Notes under the pieces: generated by a model
What the model was told of the DNA's origin: nothing
The model's database searches: none
Seen by the model: only the letters and a program-made list of their open reading frames with translations
Position numbers and translations under genes: made by a program
Shown: in pieces, positions 22,101-33,524 of the stretch
Layout: each line of letters begins with the position of its first letter
Numbering within the stretch: position 1 is the stretch's first letter
NCBI RefSeq assembly: GCF_024166365.1
Contig: NC_064822.1
Location: 101,118,823-101,182,822, forward strand
DNA from: Elephas maximus indicus
Lineage: Eukaryota > Chordata > Mammalia > Proboscidea > Elephantidae
Reading direction: 5' to 3'
Length of the DNA: 64,000 nucleotides

Positions 22101-22333
22101 GGACATATTTTCAGGAGGAATCAGTCTCTGGAGAAGGACATCACGCTTGGCAAAGTATAGGGTCAGCGGAAAAGAGGAAGACCCTCAACAAGGTGGATTG
22201 ACCCAGTGCCTGGAACAATGGGGTCAAGCATAACAACGATTGTAAGGATGGCACAGGACCGGGCAGTGTTTCGTTCTGTTGTGCATAGGGTCGCTATGAG
22301 TTGGAACTGACTTGATGGCACCCAACAACAACA
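19122..22333 (+). mobile_element. RTE-clade LINE, near full-length, inactivated
   Basis: 3.2 kb, the usual RTE length, flanked by a 10-base TSD with one mismatch (ATAAAGTTCT 19112-19121, ATGAAGTTCT 22334-22343). The AP-endonuclease part shows ISELKWTG (near 19616) and TGDFN (near 19934). The reverse transcriptase shows AFD (21265-21273) and YADD (21553-21564). The single ORF is broken by several changes: TGA before SMNLG at about 19545, TAG at 21112-21114, and TGA with a one-base shift at 21949-21955. The 3' end is GATGGCACCCAACAACAACA. It encoded the enzyme that likely mobilised the AfroSINEs; this copy is dead. Confidence 0.93.
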
Positions 22334-22344
22334 ATGAAGTTCTG

Positions 22345-22785
22345 CTCCTGATGTAACTATTCTGTCCACTGATTTATTCTTTCATCACTTACACTAATTT
22401 ATTTATTAGACTTTTTTGTGTGTTTTAATATCCACTAGGTCACTAGCCTTTGCATAATTGCTATTGTTCAAATATTTCTCAGTTATTTTTATTTATTAGG
22501 TAAACAGACAAGATCATTACTAAGTCAATAAAACAAAAACACTGGAAATGGGTTTTGTTATGCCTATAAATTAATTTAAATGCATACATAAAACAGTTAC
22601 AATAAAAGCATAAAATATCTAGGAACTCCCTTAACAAGAAATATGTAGCCCACTATGAAAAAAAAAAATTAAACTTAAGTGATATACAAATGAAGACCTG
22701 AATACTTTGAGAAATATATATACCATGTATCTCAACAGTCTGAAAATGTCAGTCTTTTCTAAATTATTTTGAGAAAAGTAACTTT
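22345..22785. other. Unique AT-rich DNA
   Basis: No gene or repeat recognised. Confidence 0.45.
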
Positions 22786-22787
22786 GC

Positions 22788-22905
22788 ACGACCCTATAAG
22801 ACAGAGTAGAACTGCCCTGTAGGGTTTCCAAGGAACACCTGGGGGATTCAAACTGCCGACCTTTTGGGTAGCAGCCGTAGATCTTAACCACTACACCAGC
22901 AGAGT
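22788..22905 (-). repeat. AfroSINE, tail-truncated
   Basis: CGACCCTATAAGACAGAGTA to CACTACACCAGCAGAGTTTA. Confidence 0.85.
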
Positions 22906-22909
22906 TTAC

Positions 22910-23605
22910 CATAAAAACCTAGTTGTTTTAAATAAAAAGTGAACCAGGCTAACCATGCACAGTGAAGACAGCCATTTTAAGGTCGATAATATTTCTATAT
23001 TAGGCAAGCATCAGTGGGAACTCCTTATGTTCTTAATTTTTAGCAGTCCACAATGTATTTGGTGACATTCTTTTGGCAAAAAGAAAAGATACAACTTGTG
23101 TTTGCTGTATAGAGCAAAAGAGAATCTTAGTCTAAATTACTGAAAATCTTTGAAAATCAGCCAGTAAGGTATTTGTCACAAGTTGAATTCTCTTGGAAGC
23201 AGACCCTGAGACAGAGATGGAGCAGAGAATTTCTTAGGGAGTGTTCTTGGGATCCACACTTGAGAAAGGGAAGGAAAGGAAGCAAGACTGGGCTGAGGGA
23301 GAAGTTGGGCTGTATTGGCCTCAGCCAATGCCCTAGGAGCCCTAGGCTGTGATGGCCCCACAGAATTGTCCTGAGTTGGGGTGAGAAGTCAGATATTTTT
23401 ATGCCCATATTGACCAGGCATTGGCTCAGGCTACCATGGGAAGGGGCTGTGACCTTGGGCAAAGCAGCTTTCTTTAGCTGAGGTGCCTCTAGAAGAGGGC
23501 AAATAATTGAGGGCTTTCTGCCAGCAGTAACTCCAGCAGCTGGAGGAATACACCCCTCATTCCTAAAGGGGGACATGGGCAGTGTCTCACAGTGTCCACC
23601 ATGGT
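22910..23605. other. Unique DNA, moderately GC-rich
   Basis: No repeat was recognised. The minus frame at 23157-23576 has no family resemblance or exon structure that I can support. Confidence 0.45.
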
Positions 23606-23611
23606 AAAAAA

Positions 23612-23776
23612 CAAAAAACCAAACCCACTGCTGTTGAGTCGATTCTGACTCATAGTAACCCTATAGGACAGAGTAGAACTGCCCCACAGAGTTTCCAAGG
23701 AGCGCCTGGTGGATTCAAACTGCCGACCTTTTGATTAGCAGCTGTTGGACTTAACCATTATGCTACCAGAGTTTCC
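23612..23776 (-). repeat. AfroSINE, short form
   Basis: CCAAACCCACTGCTGTTGAG to TATGCTACCAGAGTTTCCA. Confidence 0.92.
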
Positions 23777-23779
23777 ATC

Positions 23780-24680
23780 CACTACATTATAATTTAAAAT
23801 TTGAATTAGTCCTTATAATTTCCATACCATAAAAAAAAAAAACATAGATGTATACATAACACATAAAAGTAGAAAAATCTCGGGGGAATTTTTTTTTTTT
23901 TAATAATTTAGTGTGCTTCATGTTGTGAACAGATAAGAAATATAAAAGAAAGGATCCTAGGATTCTTATTGTTCTGACTTATTGTCTGACTTGTCTTGGG
24001 CATGGAAAACCAGGATTGGAGAACTTGAATCTCACTTCCCTTACTTTCCATTCCCTCCTTCAGTGAAGTCGCAAGATTAAAAGAAGCCAGGAGGAATAAA
24101 TAGCAACAGATCAAGGTGTACCATGGAATATTGAACAAGGAATGGTTGTTGGTAGCAATACACCTGGATTAAGAAAAATAGCTTTATGAAGTCAGGTTTG
24201 GGGGTAAGTAGAAAGAGCAAGTAGGGGTGGAGTGGGTAGTGGGGAAGGACGGAGGTGAGCCCACCAGGGAAGGTAGCAGTGGAGGGGAGAGAAGAGGAAT
24301 CCATGACCACCCATTTGCGATCTACATCAGCTCTTCTGCTCCCTGACCAGCTCATGAGTCAAGGCAGAGGTTCTTATTTTTGGTTTAGAAAGTGTTATCG
24401 CCAGGTATTCAGTAGGTCGCTTTGACTTCTCTTCTACCAAAACACTCACAAAAAGAAAAAGGAGTCAGAGGAAGGAGAAAGAAGCTTAAGTGAGGGCACT
24501 GAACCTCTCAAGAGGTTTGTAAAGGTCCCTGAATGGACCAGATTTGCCTTGACTGTGGCAGTGGCCATTTTCCATCAGGTAATGAATGACCAGAGAGATA
24601 TAGAAACATCACGGCAGCACAGCACTCCAAGCTAGGATGCTGGAATTTCCTCCATAATATTTCTGATAAGTGATCTTCTA
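23780..24680. other. Unique intergenic DNA
   Basis: Contains A and T runs at 23831-23842 and 23889-23900. No gene recognised. Confidence 0.45.
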
Positions 24681-24685
24681 GCCTC

Positions 24686-25655
24686 TTGTTGTTGGGTCCT
24701 GTCGAGTTGATTCCGACTCATAGTGACCCCACCTGACAGAGTAGAACTGCCCCATAAGGTTTTCTAGGCTGCAATCTTCATGGAAGCAGATAGCCAGATC
24801 TTTCTTCTGTGGAACCACTGTTGTTGTTAGGTGCCGTCGAGTTATTCCAACTCACAGCAACCCTACGTACAACAGAACAAAGCACTGCCCTGTCCTACTA
24901 TCCTCACAATCATTGTGCTTGAGCCCATTGTTGCAGCCACTGTGTCAATCCATCTCATTAAGGGTCTTCCTCTTTTTCAATGACCCTCTACCAAGCATGA
25001 TGTCCTTCTTCAGGGACTGATCCCTCCTGATAACATGTCCAAAGTATGTAACATGTATTCTCGCCATCCTTGATTCTAAGGATCATTCTGGTTGTACCTC
25101 TTCCAAGACAGATTTGTTCGTTCTTTTGGCAGTCCATGGTATATTCAGTATTCTTTGCCAACACCACAATTCAAAGGCGTCAATTCTTCTTTGGTCTTCC
25201 TTATTCATCGTTCAGCTTTCACATACATATGAGGCAATTGAAAATACCATGGCTTGGGTCAGGTGCACTTAGTCTTCAAGGCGACATCTTTGCTTTTCAA
25301 CACTTTAAGGAGGTTTTTTGCAGCAGAGTTGCCCATGCACTGCATCTTTTAATTTCCTGACTGCTGCTCGCTTCTACGGATGTTGATCATGGATCCAAGT
25401 CAAATGAAATCCTTGACAACTTCTATCTTTTCTTCATGTATCATGATGTTGCTTATTGATCCAGTTGTGAGGACTTTTGTTTTCTTTATGTTGAGGTGCA
25501 ATCCATCCTGAAGGCTGTGGTCTTTGATCTTCATCAGTAAGGGCTTCATGTCCTGTTCACTTTCAGCAAGCAAGTGAAGCCACTGAGTGGGTTCAAATGG
25601 CCAATCTTTCAGTTTGCAGCTGAGTGCTTTAATCATTGTGCCACCCAGGCTCCTT
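24686..25655 (-). repeat. AfroSINE with RTE-like tail, split by an RTE
   Basis: Left part 24686-24819 (tail, reads ACCCAACAACAAG on the minus strand) and right part 25575-25655 (head, CCACCCAGGCTCCTTTT). An RTE at 24820-25573 lies between them, with GGAACCACTG / GAAGCCACTG as the duplicated target. Confidence 0.85.
24820..25573 (-). mobile_element. RTE LINE, 5'-truncated, inside SINE
   Basis: About 750 bases matching in reverse the last quarter of the RTE at 19122-22333, from the TTGTTGTTAGGTGCCGTCGA tail to the reverse-transcriptase C-terminal region (CTTTCAGCAAGCAA). Confidence 0.92.
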
Positions 25656-25659
25656 TTTA

Positions 25660-26500
25660 GCTTCTCGGGGGCTATTTATTTTGTTTTCAGGCTATTCTAG
25701 TTCTCCCTGCTCTGTCCTTTACCACCCCTTCCCATCCCACCCTGCCCAGTTTAACCCCTCTGCCATGAGACACATACTGCAGATGTTTGAGGGTAGCTTC
25801 ACATGGCCTCTCTCTGCAGCAGCAAACACAACCCCAACCTGTCTGTCTTCTCTCCTCAGCATAAGGACATCTGGTCTCCTTAATCATTCTCTATATGGGT
25901 GCTGACATTAAGTCCTGCATATTAACATTTCAAATATGTGATTTGTGCTCATTTTAACTACTCCATTGTCAGACCACATGTCCCAGATTTTCTTAGGAGA
26001 AAAGGTTGCTTTGGACTGACAAGCTCCTCCTTCAAATTATCCTAACTCAGACTCTTTCATCTTGCTTTCTTCCTCCCCTTTCAACTCTTTACGACTTCCC
26101 AAATACGTAGCACACAGACCTACAAGAGTTGCTAGCCTCTAAAGAAATCTAGACATTATTCTTATAGTACTGAGCAGACCTGGAAGACATGAGTGACTAG
26201 AATGTCTTAGGAGAGGGTACAAATGTATCTTATATGGTGGGGAATGCAAGTTGAGAGGCAATTAGGATCTAAAGTTGATATGTATGTTGGACTGGGGCTG
26301 AGAAGACAGGGGATAGACTTGGAATGGAAATATTGGGGAGCAATGAGAATGAGTTAACAGGCACTAACCCAATGCCAGTGATTGAAAGGTGAAGCAATTT
26401 GAGGGCAGGTAATGGAAAATGTGGTTACTATTGAGAAAAGAAATAATGTGACTAAAAAGGACATGCAATTTCTAAAGAAATTGTAAAAGAGAGGCTGGAA
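25660..26500. other. Unique intergenic DNA
   Basis: No gene or repeat recognised. Confidence 0.45.
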
Positions 26501-26504
26501 CTCT

Positions 26505-26636
26505 TCTGAGCCTGTTTTCCTATCTGTAAAATGGTGAGTACTATCCAGTACACCAGTTGTTATAAGGAATAAAAATAAAACACGTAAAGAGCTTAAACCC
26601 AAGTTGGCACATAGAAAGCGCTCAACTGGAACATTT
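26505..26636 (+). repeat. MIR 3' part
   Basis: TTTTCCTATCTGTAAAATGG to TTGGCACATAGAAAGCGCTC. Confidence 0.75.
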
Positions 26637-26647
26637 AAAAAAAAAAA

Positions 26648-26848
26648 AAAACTTGCCATCAAGCGGATTTCCACTCATGGCACACCCCTGTGTTTCAGGG
26701 TAGAACTGCTTCATAGGGTTTTCAAAGCCTGATATTTTGGAATTAGATGGCCAGGCCTTTCTTCCGAGGTGCCTCTGGGTGGACTTGAACCTCCAACCTT
26801 TTGGGTAGCAGCTGAGTATATTAATCATTTGCATTACCTAGGAACTCC
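26648..26848 (-). repeat. AfroSINE, GAGTCCCTGGGTGG subfamily
   Basis: Follows an A run. CTTGCCATCAAGCGGATTTC to ATTACCTAGGAACTCCCC. Confidence 0.85.
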
Positions 26849-26931
26849 CCAACTGGCTCAAAGGCAACTCTATTCTTGTGAGGAGTTGGGAGACTGAAAC
26901 AGAAGGAACAGCTAAGAAGCTCTCCCAGTGG

Positions 26932-27175
26932 TAATAATAACAGCAACATTTATCAAGTGCTCACTGTGTGATGGGCATTATTTAAAAAGTGCTTTACAGA
27001 AAGTAATACATTTACTCCTCAGAACAACCTTAGGAGGTAGGGACTGTTATCCCTATTTGTCAGATTGGAAACCGCGGGACCGCGCGGACAATTTACTTGT
27101 CTCATGTGCCACAGACAGGATTCAAACGCACAGCACAGCTTGGAATCTTGCACTCTTGACCACCATACTACTCCA
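26932..27175 (-). repeat. MIR
   Basis: Reverse MIR: ATTTATCAAGTGCTCACTGT, CTCAGAACAACCTTAGGAGG and CAGGATTCAAACGCACAGC. It contains an unusual CpG-dense patch (CGCGGGACCGCGCGG, about 27072-27087). Confidence 0.72.
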
Positions 27176-27179
27176 CCAC

Positions 27180-29165
27180 AGGTGTTCCAGTCAAGGTCAG
27201 GGACAGATCTGTGATCGGACAAACCGAAAAGAAAGGGAGGAGCGAACATCCAGCAGTAAGCAAGAGTCCGCGGTGTGTGAGTCAACAGTCCCGGATGAAG
27301 GTAAAATATCCCAAATGTCTCCCATTTGGTGAGGAAAGTGACATCGTTGCCAGGGACGAAGGTTTGTATTTGGCTTAACATCCTTAAAATGTTTGAGGTT
27401 TGATAAAAATTTCGTGGGTCATTTCGGAAATATAAAAGATTATTTTTGAAAAATGCCTTGTTTTTGCTTTTTGAACGAAGAACGCTCCGAAACGTCCTTC
27501 ATCTGAAGTCTGTGTGTCCACTGATTAGTTGTGTACATATGTGACCATTTCTCTCAAGTAGTACATGTTTAAAGAGCATAAGTGGCTTCTTTTTCACACT
27601 CCATTTAATTTTACACTGGTTTTACCTCCCTGCGCAGATGGTCCGCTTTTCCTCTCCCTGTGCTTAATTCTCACTGAAGCCAGAGAGTGTGTTTAGTGCC
27701 CGTGAGGATTCGGTGGAGCCGAGGAATACAGGGGGAGGTGTCAGATGGTGCTAATGCTGCAAGGACACCGCAGTGGAATCGTTCCTGAAGTTATTACACA
27801 TACAACATTCAACACATATTTTTGCAGAATAGTTAATCAAATGGGAAGAAGCACATAATGTTAGCTGAAAATAAAGAAGAATACTAAGTAGTATATGCAA
27901 GATGATTCTTAAATGGCAAAATTTAAAAGTGTAGATAAATGTGTGTTTTTGAAAAAAATATAACTCATATCAAAAAAAAGACCAGGAACTAAAAAATATA
28001 TGTATATTATTAGTGGTCATTTCTGGGCGAAAGGACTTTAGGTAATTTTTTTCCTTTATGTTAATTTGCATTCTTCAATGTTTCTACACTGTATTAATTT
28101 TATAATCTGCAAAACCTCAAAATTTTTAAAAAGAAAAGAGACATTTAGAGTTTCCGTTTTTCCTTCTCGGTGTGTTTACGTCTGAATTAGAACTGCAGTT
28201 TCTGCTGTTTTTAGCCTTATGGGGGCAGTATTAGTCCCCAGGATTTCCACAGTTGCCATATTATTGGTATTTTGGGGAGAGACTCAAGTGCAGGAAGAAG
28301 TGGGGCACTTCATCTTTCACCAGCTGTTAATCGTTTAGCAAAAGTACATAGAAAAGAATTGCTTTTCCTATTACGTAGAAAAAGGAAGTAAGCCAGAGGA
28401 CAGAAAGAGGGCAGACAGGAATAAAGGAAGAGCCTTCAAAAGAGCCTTCCTCTCCGTGTTCTTCCTTGATGATTACTCTAGGGCTTCAGCCAGCTGCAGC
28501 CTGCGGCTATGTTTCCAGCTGTGCTGACTGAGCCTAGGTGATTAGTATGCCAAGTACCCCACTAGCCCTTTTCTGGGGGACGTAGACTAGCCAGTAAGCA
28601 CAGTAGAGCTGTGGGTATGTTGAACATCAAGTGACTGGGCTTTCTGGATAACTTCCAGAAAGTTGAAGTTCTGCCTTTCAGTCACTGAAAAGAGGAAGTG
28701 CATAAAACTGAAACCTATAAAGCACTATACTAATGATTTTGTGTGAGATTATTATTATTCCTCTCCTTGAGCTCTAAAACTTTAACATTTAGCCACTGTT
28801 ACTTTCATAAATGCAGTCGACAACTTTATCGCTTAACATATTTTAAAGAACATGAAAACAACGTTACAATGACTTTAAACAATGTATTAGGACAAGAAAA
28901 GGGTTATCCATCATTCAGCAATCTGATTATTTTCGTTTTTTAAGCTTTGGAGTGCTTATGCTTATAAAAATAAGAATAACAGAAAATTTGAAGAAAATAT
29001 CATCACCCAAAATTCCACTACCCTAGAACAACTATCATCAATTCTATGTATTCGCTGCCAGGTTTTTTCTAGAAGCAATGTCTTTAAAGTTAAAGTGTAG
29101 CGGATGTAATAATTTTGTAATCTGATTTCCTTTTGTTTTTCTGTTTAAACAGAAGTAGAAGACGA
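27180..29165. other. Unique intergenic DNA
   Basis: Almost 2 kb with no young repeat, rare in this interval. No coding exon was recognised. A candidate for conserved non-coding sequence, but this cannot be judged from one genome. Confidence 0.45.
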
Positions 29166-29319
29166 TTTAGGGTAATGGTTAAACGTCCAGGCTCTGGAGC
29201 CAGCTAGGAGCTTCTTAAAGGGATTTTCTTCATTTTAAGTGGAAAAGGGATGTTGGCCTGGAGGGATAGAAAACAGGGGTGGAGGGTGAAGCAAGAACCT
29301 TTAAAAGAGCCTTAAATGA

Positions 29320-29815
29320 TGTCGTGAATTGAATTGTGTCCCCCCAAAATATCTGTCAGTTTAGCTGGGCCATGAGTGCCAGTATTGTGTGATTGTCCAC
29401 TATTTTATGTGATTTCCCTATGTGTTGTAAGTCCTATCACTACGATGAAATGAGATGGATTTGTGGCAGTTATATTGATGAGATACACAAGATTAGATAG
29501 TGTCTTAAGCCAATCTCTGAGATATAAAAGAGAGAAGCGGGCAGAGAGACAGAGGGACCTCATATTGACAAGAAAGCATTACTGGGAGCAGAGCACGTCC
29601 TTTGAACCTGAGGTCCCTGTGCTGAGAAGCTCCCAGATCAAGGGAAGACTGATGACAAAGACCTTCGTCCAGAGCTGACAGAGAAAGCCTTCTCCTGGAG
29701 CTGGTGCCCTGAATTCAGACTTCTAGCCTTCTGGACTGTGAGAGAATAAACCTCTTTTTGTTAAAGCCATTCACTTGTGGTATTTCTGCTATAGCAGCAC
29801 TAGATGACTAAGACA
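29320..29815 (+). mobile_element. MaLR/ERVL-type solo LTR
   Basis: 496 bases, TG...CA ends (TGTCGTGAATTG, GATGACTAAGACA), TSD AATGA/AATTA with one mismatch. AATAAA near 29745 and the closing TATAGCAGCACTAGATGACT are typical of the MLT1/MST/THE1 class. A related copy is at 35059-35583. Confidence 0.8.
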
Positions 29816-29905
29816 AATTAGAATAATACCTATTTCATAGGGTTATCATGAGACAGAAATGAGGTAATTCCAATAACATATCAAATACATGACCTGGGAC
29901 ATAGT

Positions 29906-30014
29906 TGCCGATTCCGACTCATAGAGACCCTATAGGACAGAGCAGAGCTGCCCCATAGGATTTCCAAGGAGCAACTGGTGGATTTGAACTGCCGACCTTT
30001 TGGTTAGCTGCCAA
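29906..30014 (-). repeat. AfroSINE, short form, truncated
   Basis: GCCGATTCCGACTCATAGAG to TTTTGGTTAGCTGCC, flanked by the 11-base TSD TGGGACATAGT. Confidence 0.88.
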
Positions 30015-30062
30015 ACTTGGGACATAGTAAGCATTCAATAAATGGTAGTTATTGTACCCTAC

Positions 30063-30229
30063 GGAAACCCTGGTAGCACAGTTGTTAAGTGCTACGGCTG
30101 CTAACCAAAGGGTCGGCAGTTTAAATCTGCCAGGCGCTCCCTGGAAACTCTATGGGGCAGTTCTACTCTGTCCTACAGGGTCGCTATGAGTCGGAATCAA
30201 CTTGACGGTGCTGGGTTTGGTTTGGTTGG
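30063..30229 (+). repeat. AfroSINE, short form
   Basis: GGAAACCCTGGTAGCACAGT to GACGGTGCTGGGTTTGG. Exact 13-base TSD TATTGTACCCTAC (30050-30062, 30230-30242). Confidence 0.94.
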
Positions 30230-30288
30230 TATTGTACCCTACATATGTTGTTACATGGACTTTATACTAATTATATTAATATCAAGAT

Positions 30289-30423
30289 AAAAAAACCAAA
30301 ACCCATCGTAAAACCCAGAGTAGAACTACCCCATAGAGTTTCCAAGGAGCGCCTGGCAGATTTGAACTGCCAACCTTTAGGTTAGCAGTGGGAGCACTTA
30401 ACCACTACGCCACCAGGGTTTCC
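30289..30423 (-). repeat. AfroSINE, short form with internal deletion
   Basis: CCAAAACCCATCGTAAAACC then CAGAGTAGAACTACCCC, missing the GAGTCG block. TSD AATATCAAGATA / AATATCAACATA. Confidence 0.88.
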
Positions 30424-30754
30424 AATATCAACATAAGATTCCATCAAATAAATGTACTAAATTTCTTTAATCTATTATTGATTTAATTAGTTTTCTTATG
30501 ATTTTTCAGCATTATAAATAATGCAGGACGTGGCTTTTCCTATGCTTTAGATTATCTCTTGTGACTAGAGATAATTCAATGGGCTTACTGTGTCAATAAA
30601 TGTATTTATGGCTCTTGATACATTTTACTGTATATTGGTTTCTAAACATGTTCCAATTTACAATGCCATCATCCATATTTGAAAGCAATGGCTTTACTGC
30701 ACCATCGTCAGGATCAAATATTAGAGTTAATTTATGTGTTTGTGTGTGTTTATA

Positions 30755-30916
30755 AAAGTCAAAACCAGTGCCTTTGAGTCGATTCCGACTCATAGCAACC
30801 CTATAGGACAGAGTAGAACTGCCCCATAGAATTTCCAAGGAGTGCCTGGCGGATTCGAACTGCCGACCCTTTGGTTAGCAGCCGTAGCACTTAACCACTA
30901 TGCCACCAGTGTTTCC
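30755..30916 (-). repeat. AfroSINE, short form
   Basis: GTGCCTTTGAGTCGATTCCG to TGCCACCAGTGTTTCC. Exact 12-base TSD TGTGTGTTTATA (30743-30754, 30917-30928). Confidence 0.94.
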
Positions 30917-30929
30917 TGTGTGTTTATAG

Positions 30930-31970
30930 TTCTCACTAATTTGGTGGGAAGCTAATAGCTATGTAAAGGTATTTTTGCTAGGACAGAGCAAAGCCTCTGA
31001 TAGACTGGCATGTGCAATTAGGAAGTGCTGCCCCCTAGAGGTCCTCCGCATGATCTGAGCTGACTAACTTCACTGTACATATTAGAAAGTTCCAGAAATG
31101 TATTCCCATGGAATCTTGAGAACAGATGCCCAGAAATAGCTCCTAATTTGCATTGATCTAGGAACTCAGTGGGAAAGAAGTAAAATTCAGGTCACAGATG
31201 GGGCTCAGCATGTGCAGAAAGTTTTGATGGAAAAAAGAGAACCTCAGAAACAACAAAGCAAAGAACCTAGACTGCCGGAAGGGGCTATAGAGTCTTTTGA
31301 GGAAAAATCGTCTGTGAGTAAAGATGTATTCCACAGAGTGGTTCAGGTCAACAGCAGGGTCTGACTGCTGGGAGGAGCGTGTTCTTCTCTGCTCTTGTAA
31401 AGAAAAAGTATGATACGAAAAGTAGAAATGTATCCCCTGGGGCCCAACATCTCTGCTGTGACAAACTTTCTCTGAAGGAGCTGGTCAGGAAAAGCAGGTG
31501 TCTCCAACCAGCTGAAGTGTGTGAGAAGTCCCAAAGTGGGTGCTACAGGCAGTGGTCTGTGGGCAGAATAACCATCAGTGAGGCAGGATGGCTAAAACAG
31601 CAGCCACTGAGCCGCGACGGTGATGTTTTGAGCAGCACTCTGATTATATGTGAGACAGTGGGCCTGCCTGTAGCTGCTTGCCTTCTTCTTTCTGAATTGC
31701 TGCTTCTGATCTACTATGGGCTTGTGAACAAGATACCCAGTGTCGGAATTGTGCGTAAAATTTGAACAAAGAGTCTCTGAGACAGACGCTGAGGAATTCT
31801 CATATGAGCAATATGCGTGAAGTGTGGTGCGTGGGAATTATAAAACCTATTTTGATGGCTTTATTGTTTCTTTTCTGGTTCCCAGCTCTGTTCTATGCCA
31901 AGGAGTTTGCCAAATAGCTGACTTCTATTTTTTAGGTTTCTTTGCCCTCATCCAGGTTCTAGCATATAAA
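30930..31970. other. Unique intergenic DNA
   Basis: No gene or repeat recognised. The + frame 31379-31765 looks non-coding to me. Confidence 0.45.
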
Positions 31971-31974
31971 GGCA

Positions 31975-32200
31975 CTACTATAGTGACGTGGAAAAGAATT
32001 TAGGCTCTGGAGTCAGACCTGAAAAAGAGCTGGGTTTGAAACTGATCTTCAGAAGTAACTACTGTATGTCCTCGTGAAATTACACGATCTCTCTAAGCCT
32101 CAGTTTATTCATCTGTGAAATGGAGATAAGTGGGGTCTCTTGTAAAGACAGGATACACATGTGAAGATTCAATGCACCATGCCTGACATCCAGGAAGAGC
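31975..32200 (+). repeat. MIR
   Basis: TTTAGGCTCTGGAGTCAGAC, CCTCAGTTTATTCATCTGTG and ATGCACCATGCCTGACATCC in MIR order. Confidence 0.8.
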
Positions 32201-32425
32201 CAAAGTATGTTGTCATCATTATACCAAGAAGTCCCAGCAGGGTGATGAGAGTATTCACTCTTTCTCTTTCTTGCCTGGTGATGAGTTGACCATATCAGGA
32301 TAACATAGCCAGCTCACTTTGCAATGAGGAGTGGGAATTATACCCAGAGCATTGCTTTATTGATTATGAGACAATATCAACAAAATGGGAAATTTTAATG
32401 AGTTTTATAAAATAATGATTTTTTG

Positions 32426-32973
32426 TGATAGTTAAGGTTGGGTGTCAACTTGGCTGGGCCATGATTCTCAGTGGCTCCGCAGTTATGATGTAGTTTGGCA
32501 GTCGTATGATGATGTGATCACTTCCATGATGAGATTTGATAGAATGTGATCACCTCCATGATGGGATCTGCTGTGAGTAGCCAATCAGCTGAAGGGGAGT
32601 TTCCTTGGGGGTGTGGCCTGCATGGAATATAAGTGGACTCTCTGGCAAGGCTCATCAGCTTTTGCTGTGCTCTGGATCCTGTTTGTCTGACCTCTAATTC
32701 TTGGTATATGAGCTAAGAGCTTACCTGCCATCTTGCCAGCCAAATTTGGGATTCATAGGTCTTTGCAGCCTCTGAGCCAGAGCCCTGCTGTCTGACTTGC
32801 CAATCTTGGGTTCTCCAGACCCTGGGGCTACGGGAATCAGGAGAAGGCTCCAGCCTGGCCCATGTTCCAGCCTCTACATCCACATGAGCCATTCCCTTGA
32901 TAGAAACCTCTCTCTAAATATATGTTTATATGCTCTACTCGTTTTGCTTCTGTAGAGAACCCAGCCTAAGACA
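32426..32973 (+). mobile_element. ERVL/MLT2-type solo LTR
   Basis: 548 bases with TGATAG...AAGACA ends. TGTCAACTTGGCTGGGCCAT near the start and TCTGTAGAGAACCCAGCCTA at the end are characteristic of MLT2-like LTRs. No internal retroviral sequence is adjacent. Confidence 0.75.
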
Positions 32974-32979
32974 TTTAGA

Positions 32980-33520
32980 AAATGGGCAAGCAGAAAATAT
33001 CCTTATGTCACTTTAATCATAAACTGGCCCTCAGTAAGCATGTGGCTTCTTAGAACAAGTCTTTTAACACTTAGTTGTACAAAATTGATTTCCCCTAAAA
33101 AACCTGAAGATCAGATCTTTAAAAGAGATACTTTAAGAACAACATTAATATTTATATTTAAAATTTTCTTTCTCAATTATTTTTTATTTGACTCACAGAT
33201 GAGGACTAAATATGCATATATACTTTTATGTATATTCATGTGTATGTATGTGTGGCAGTCTTAGTTTACCTAGTTAAACTAAACTAAAATAAAATATAAT
33301 GCAATTGCATGATAACCTTGGCGAACCTACCCCTTCATACTGTGTCAGGAAATGTATGTTTGGGGCTCCAGATTACCCTCCTTTTTTACCCCCAATACCT
33401 TCTGTCTTCCTTACCCAGGTTTAAAGAGAGAATGTGAGAGTGTAAATGATTATAAAATGTCTTTCTCACAGAACAAAGCACACAGCAGAAGAAAACACAT
33501 GTAATAACCTATGCAAATGT
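32980..33520. other. Unique AT-rich DNA
   Basis: No gene or repeat recognised. Confidence 0.45.
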
Positions 33521-33524
33521 GTAA

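Larger units (their letters stand above)
29168..30060 (+). repeat. MIR split by a MaLR LTR and a SINE
   Basis: MIR head GGTTAAACGTCCAGGCTCTG near 29177-29196 and tail pieces GGGACATAGTAAGCATTCAA (30020-30039). The LTR at 29320-29815 and the SINE at 29906-30014 were inserted into this stretch. Confidence 0.65.

Noticed and set aside
20593-22160. Reverse transcriptase frames as a functional gene
   Set aside because: They are one RTE ORF with in-frame stops and a frameshift.
25070-25360. 96-codon + strand frame
   Set aside because: Antisense shadow of the RTE fragment at 24820-25573.
27019-27381. 120-codon minus frame near a CpG-dense patch
   Set aside because: It overlaps a MIR, and the CpG patch is under 20 bases; no support for a gene or island.
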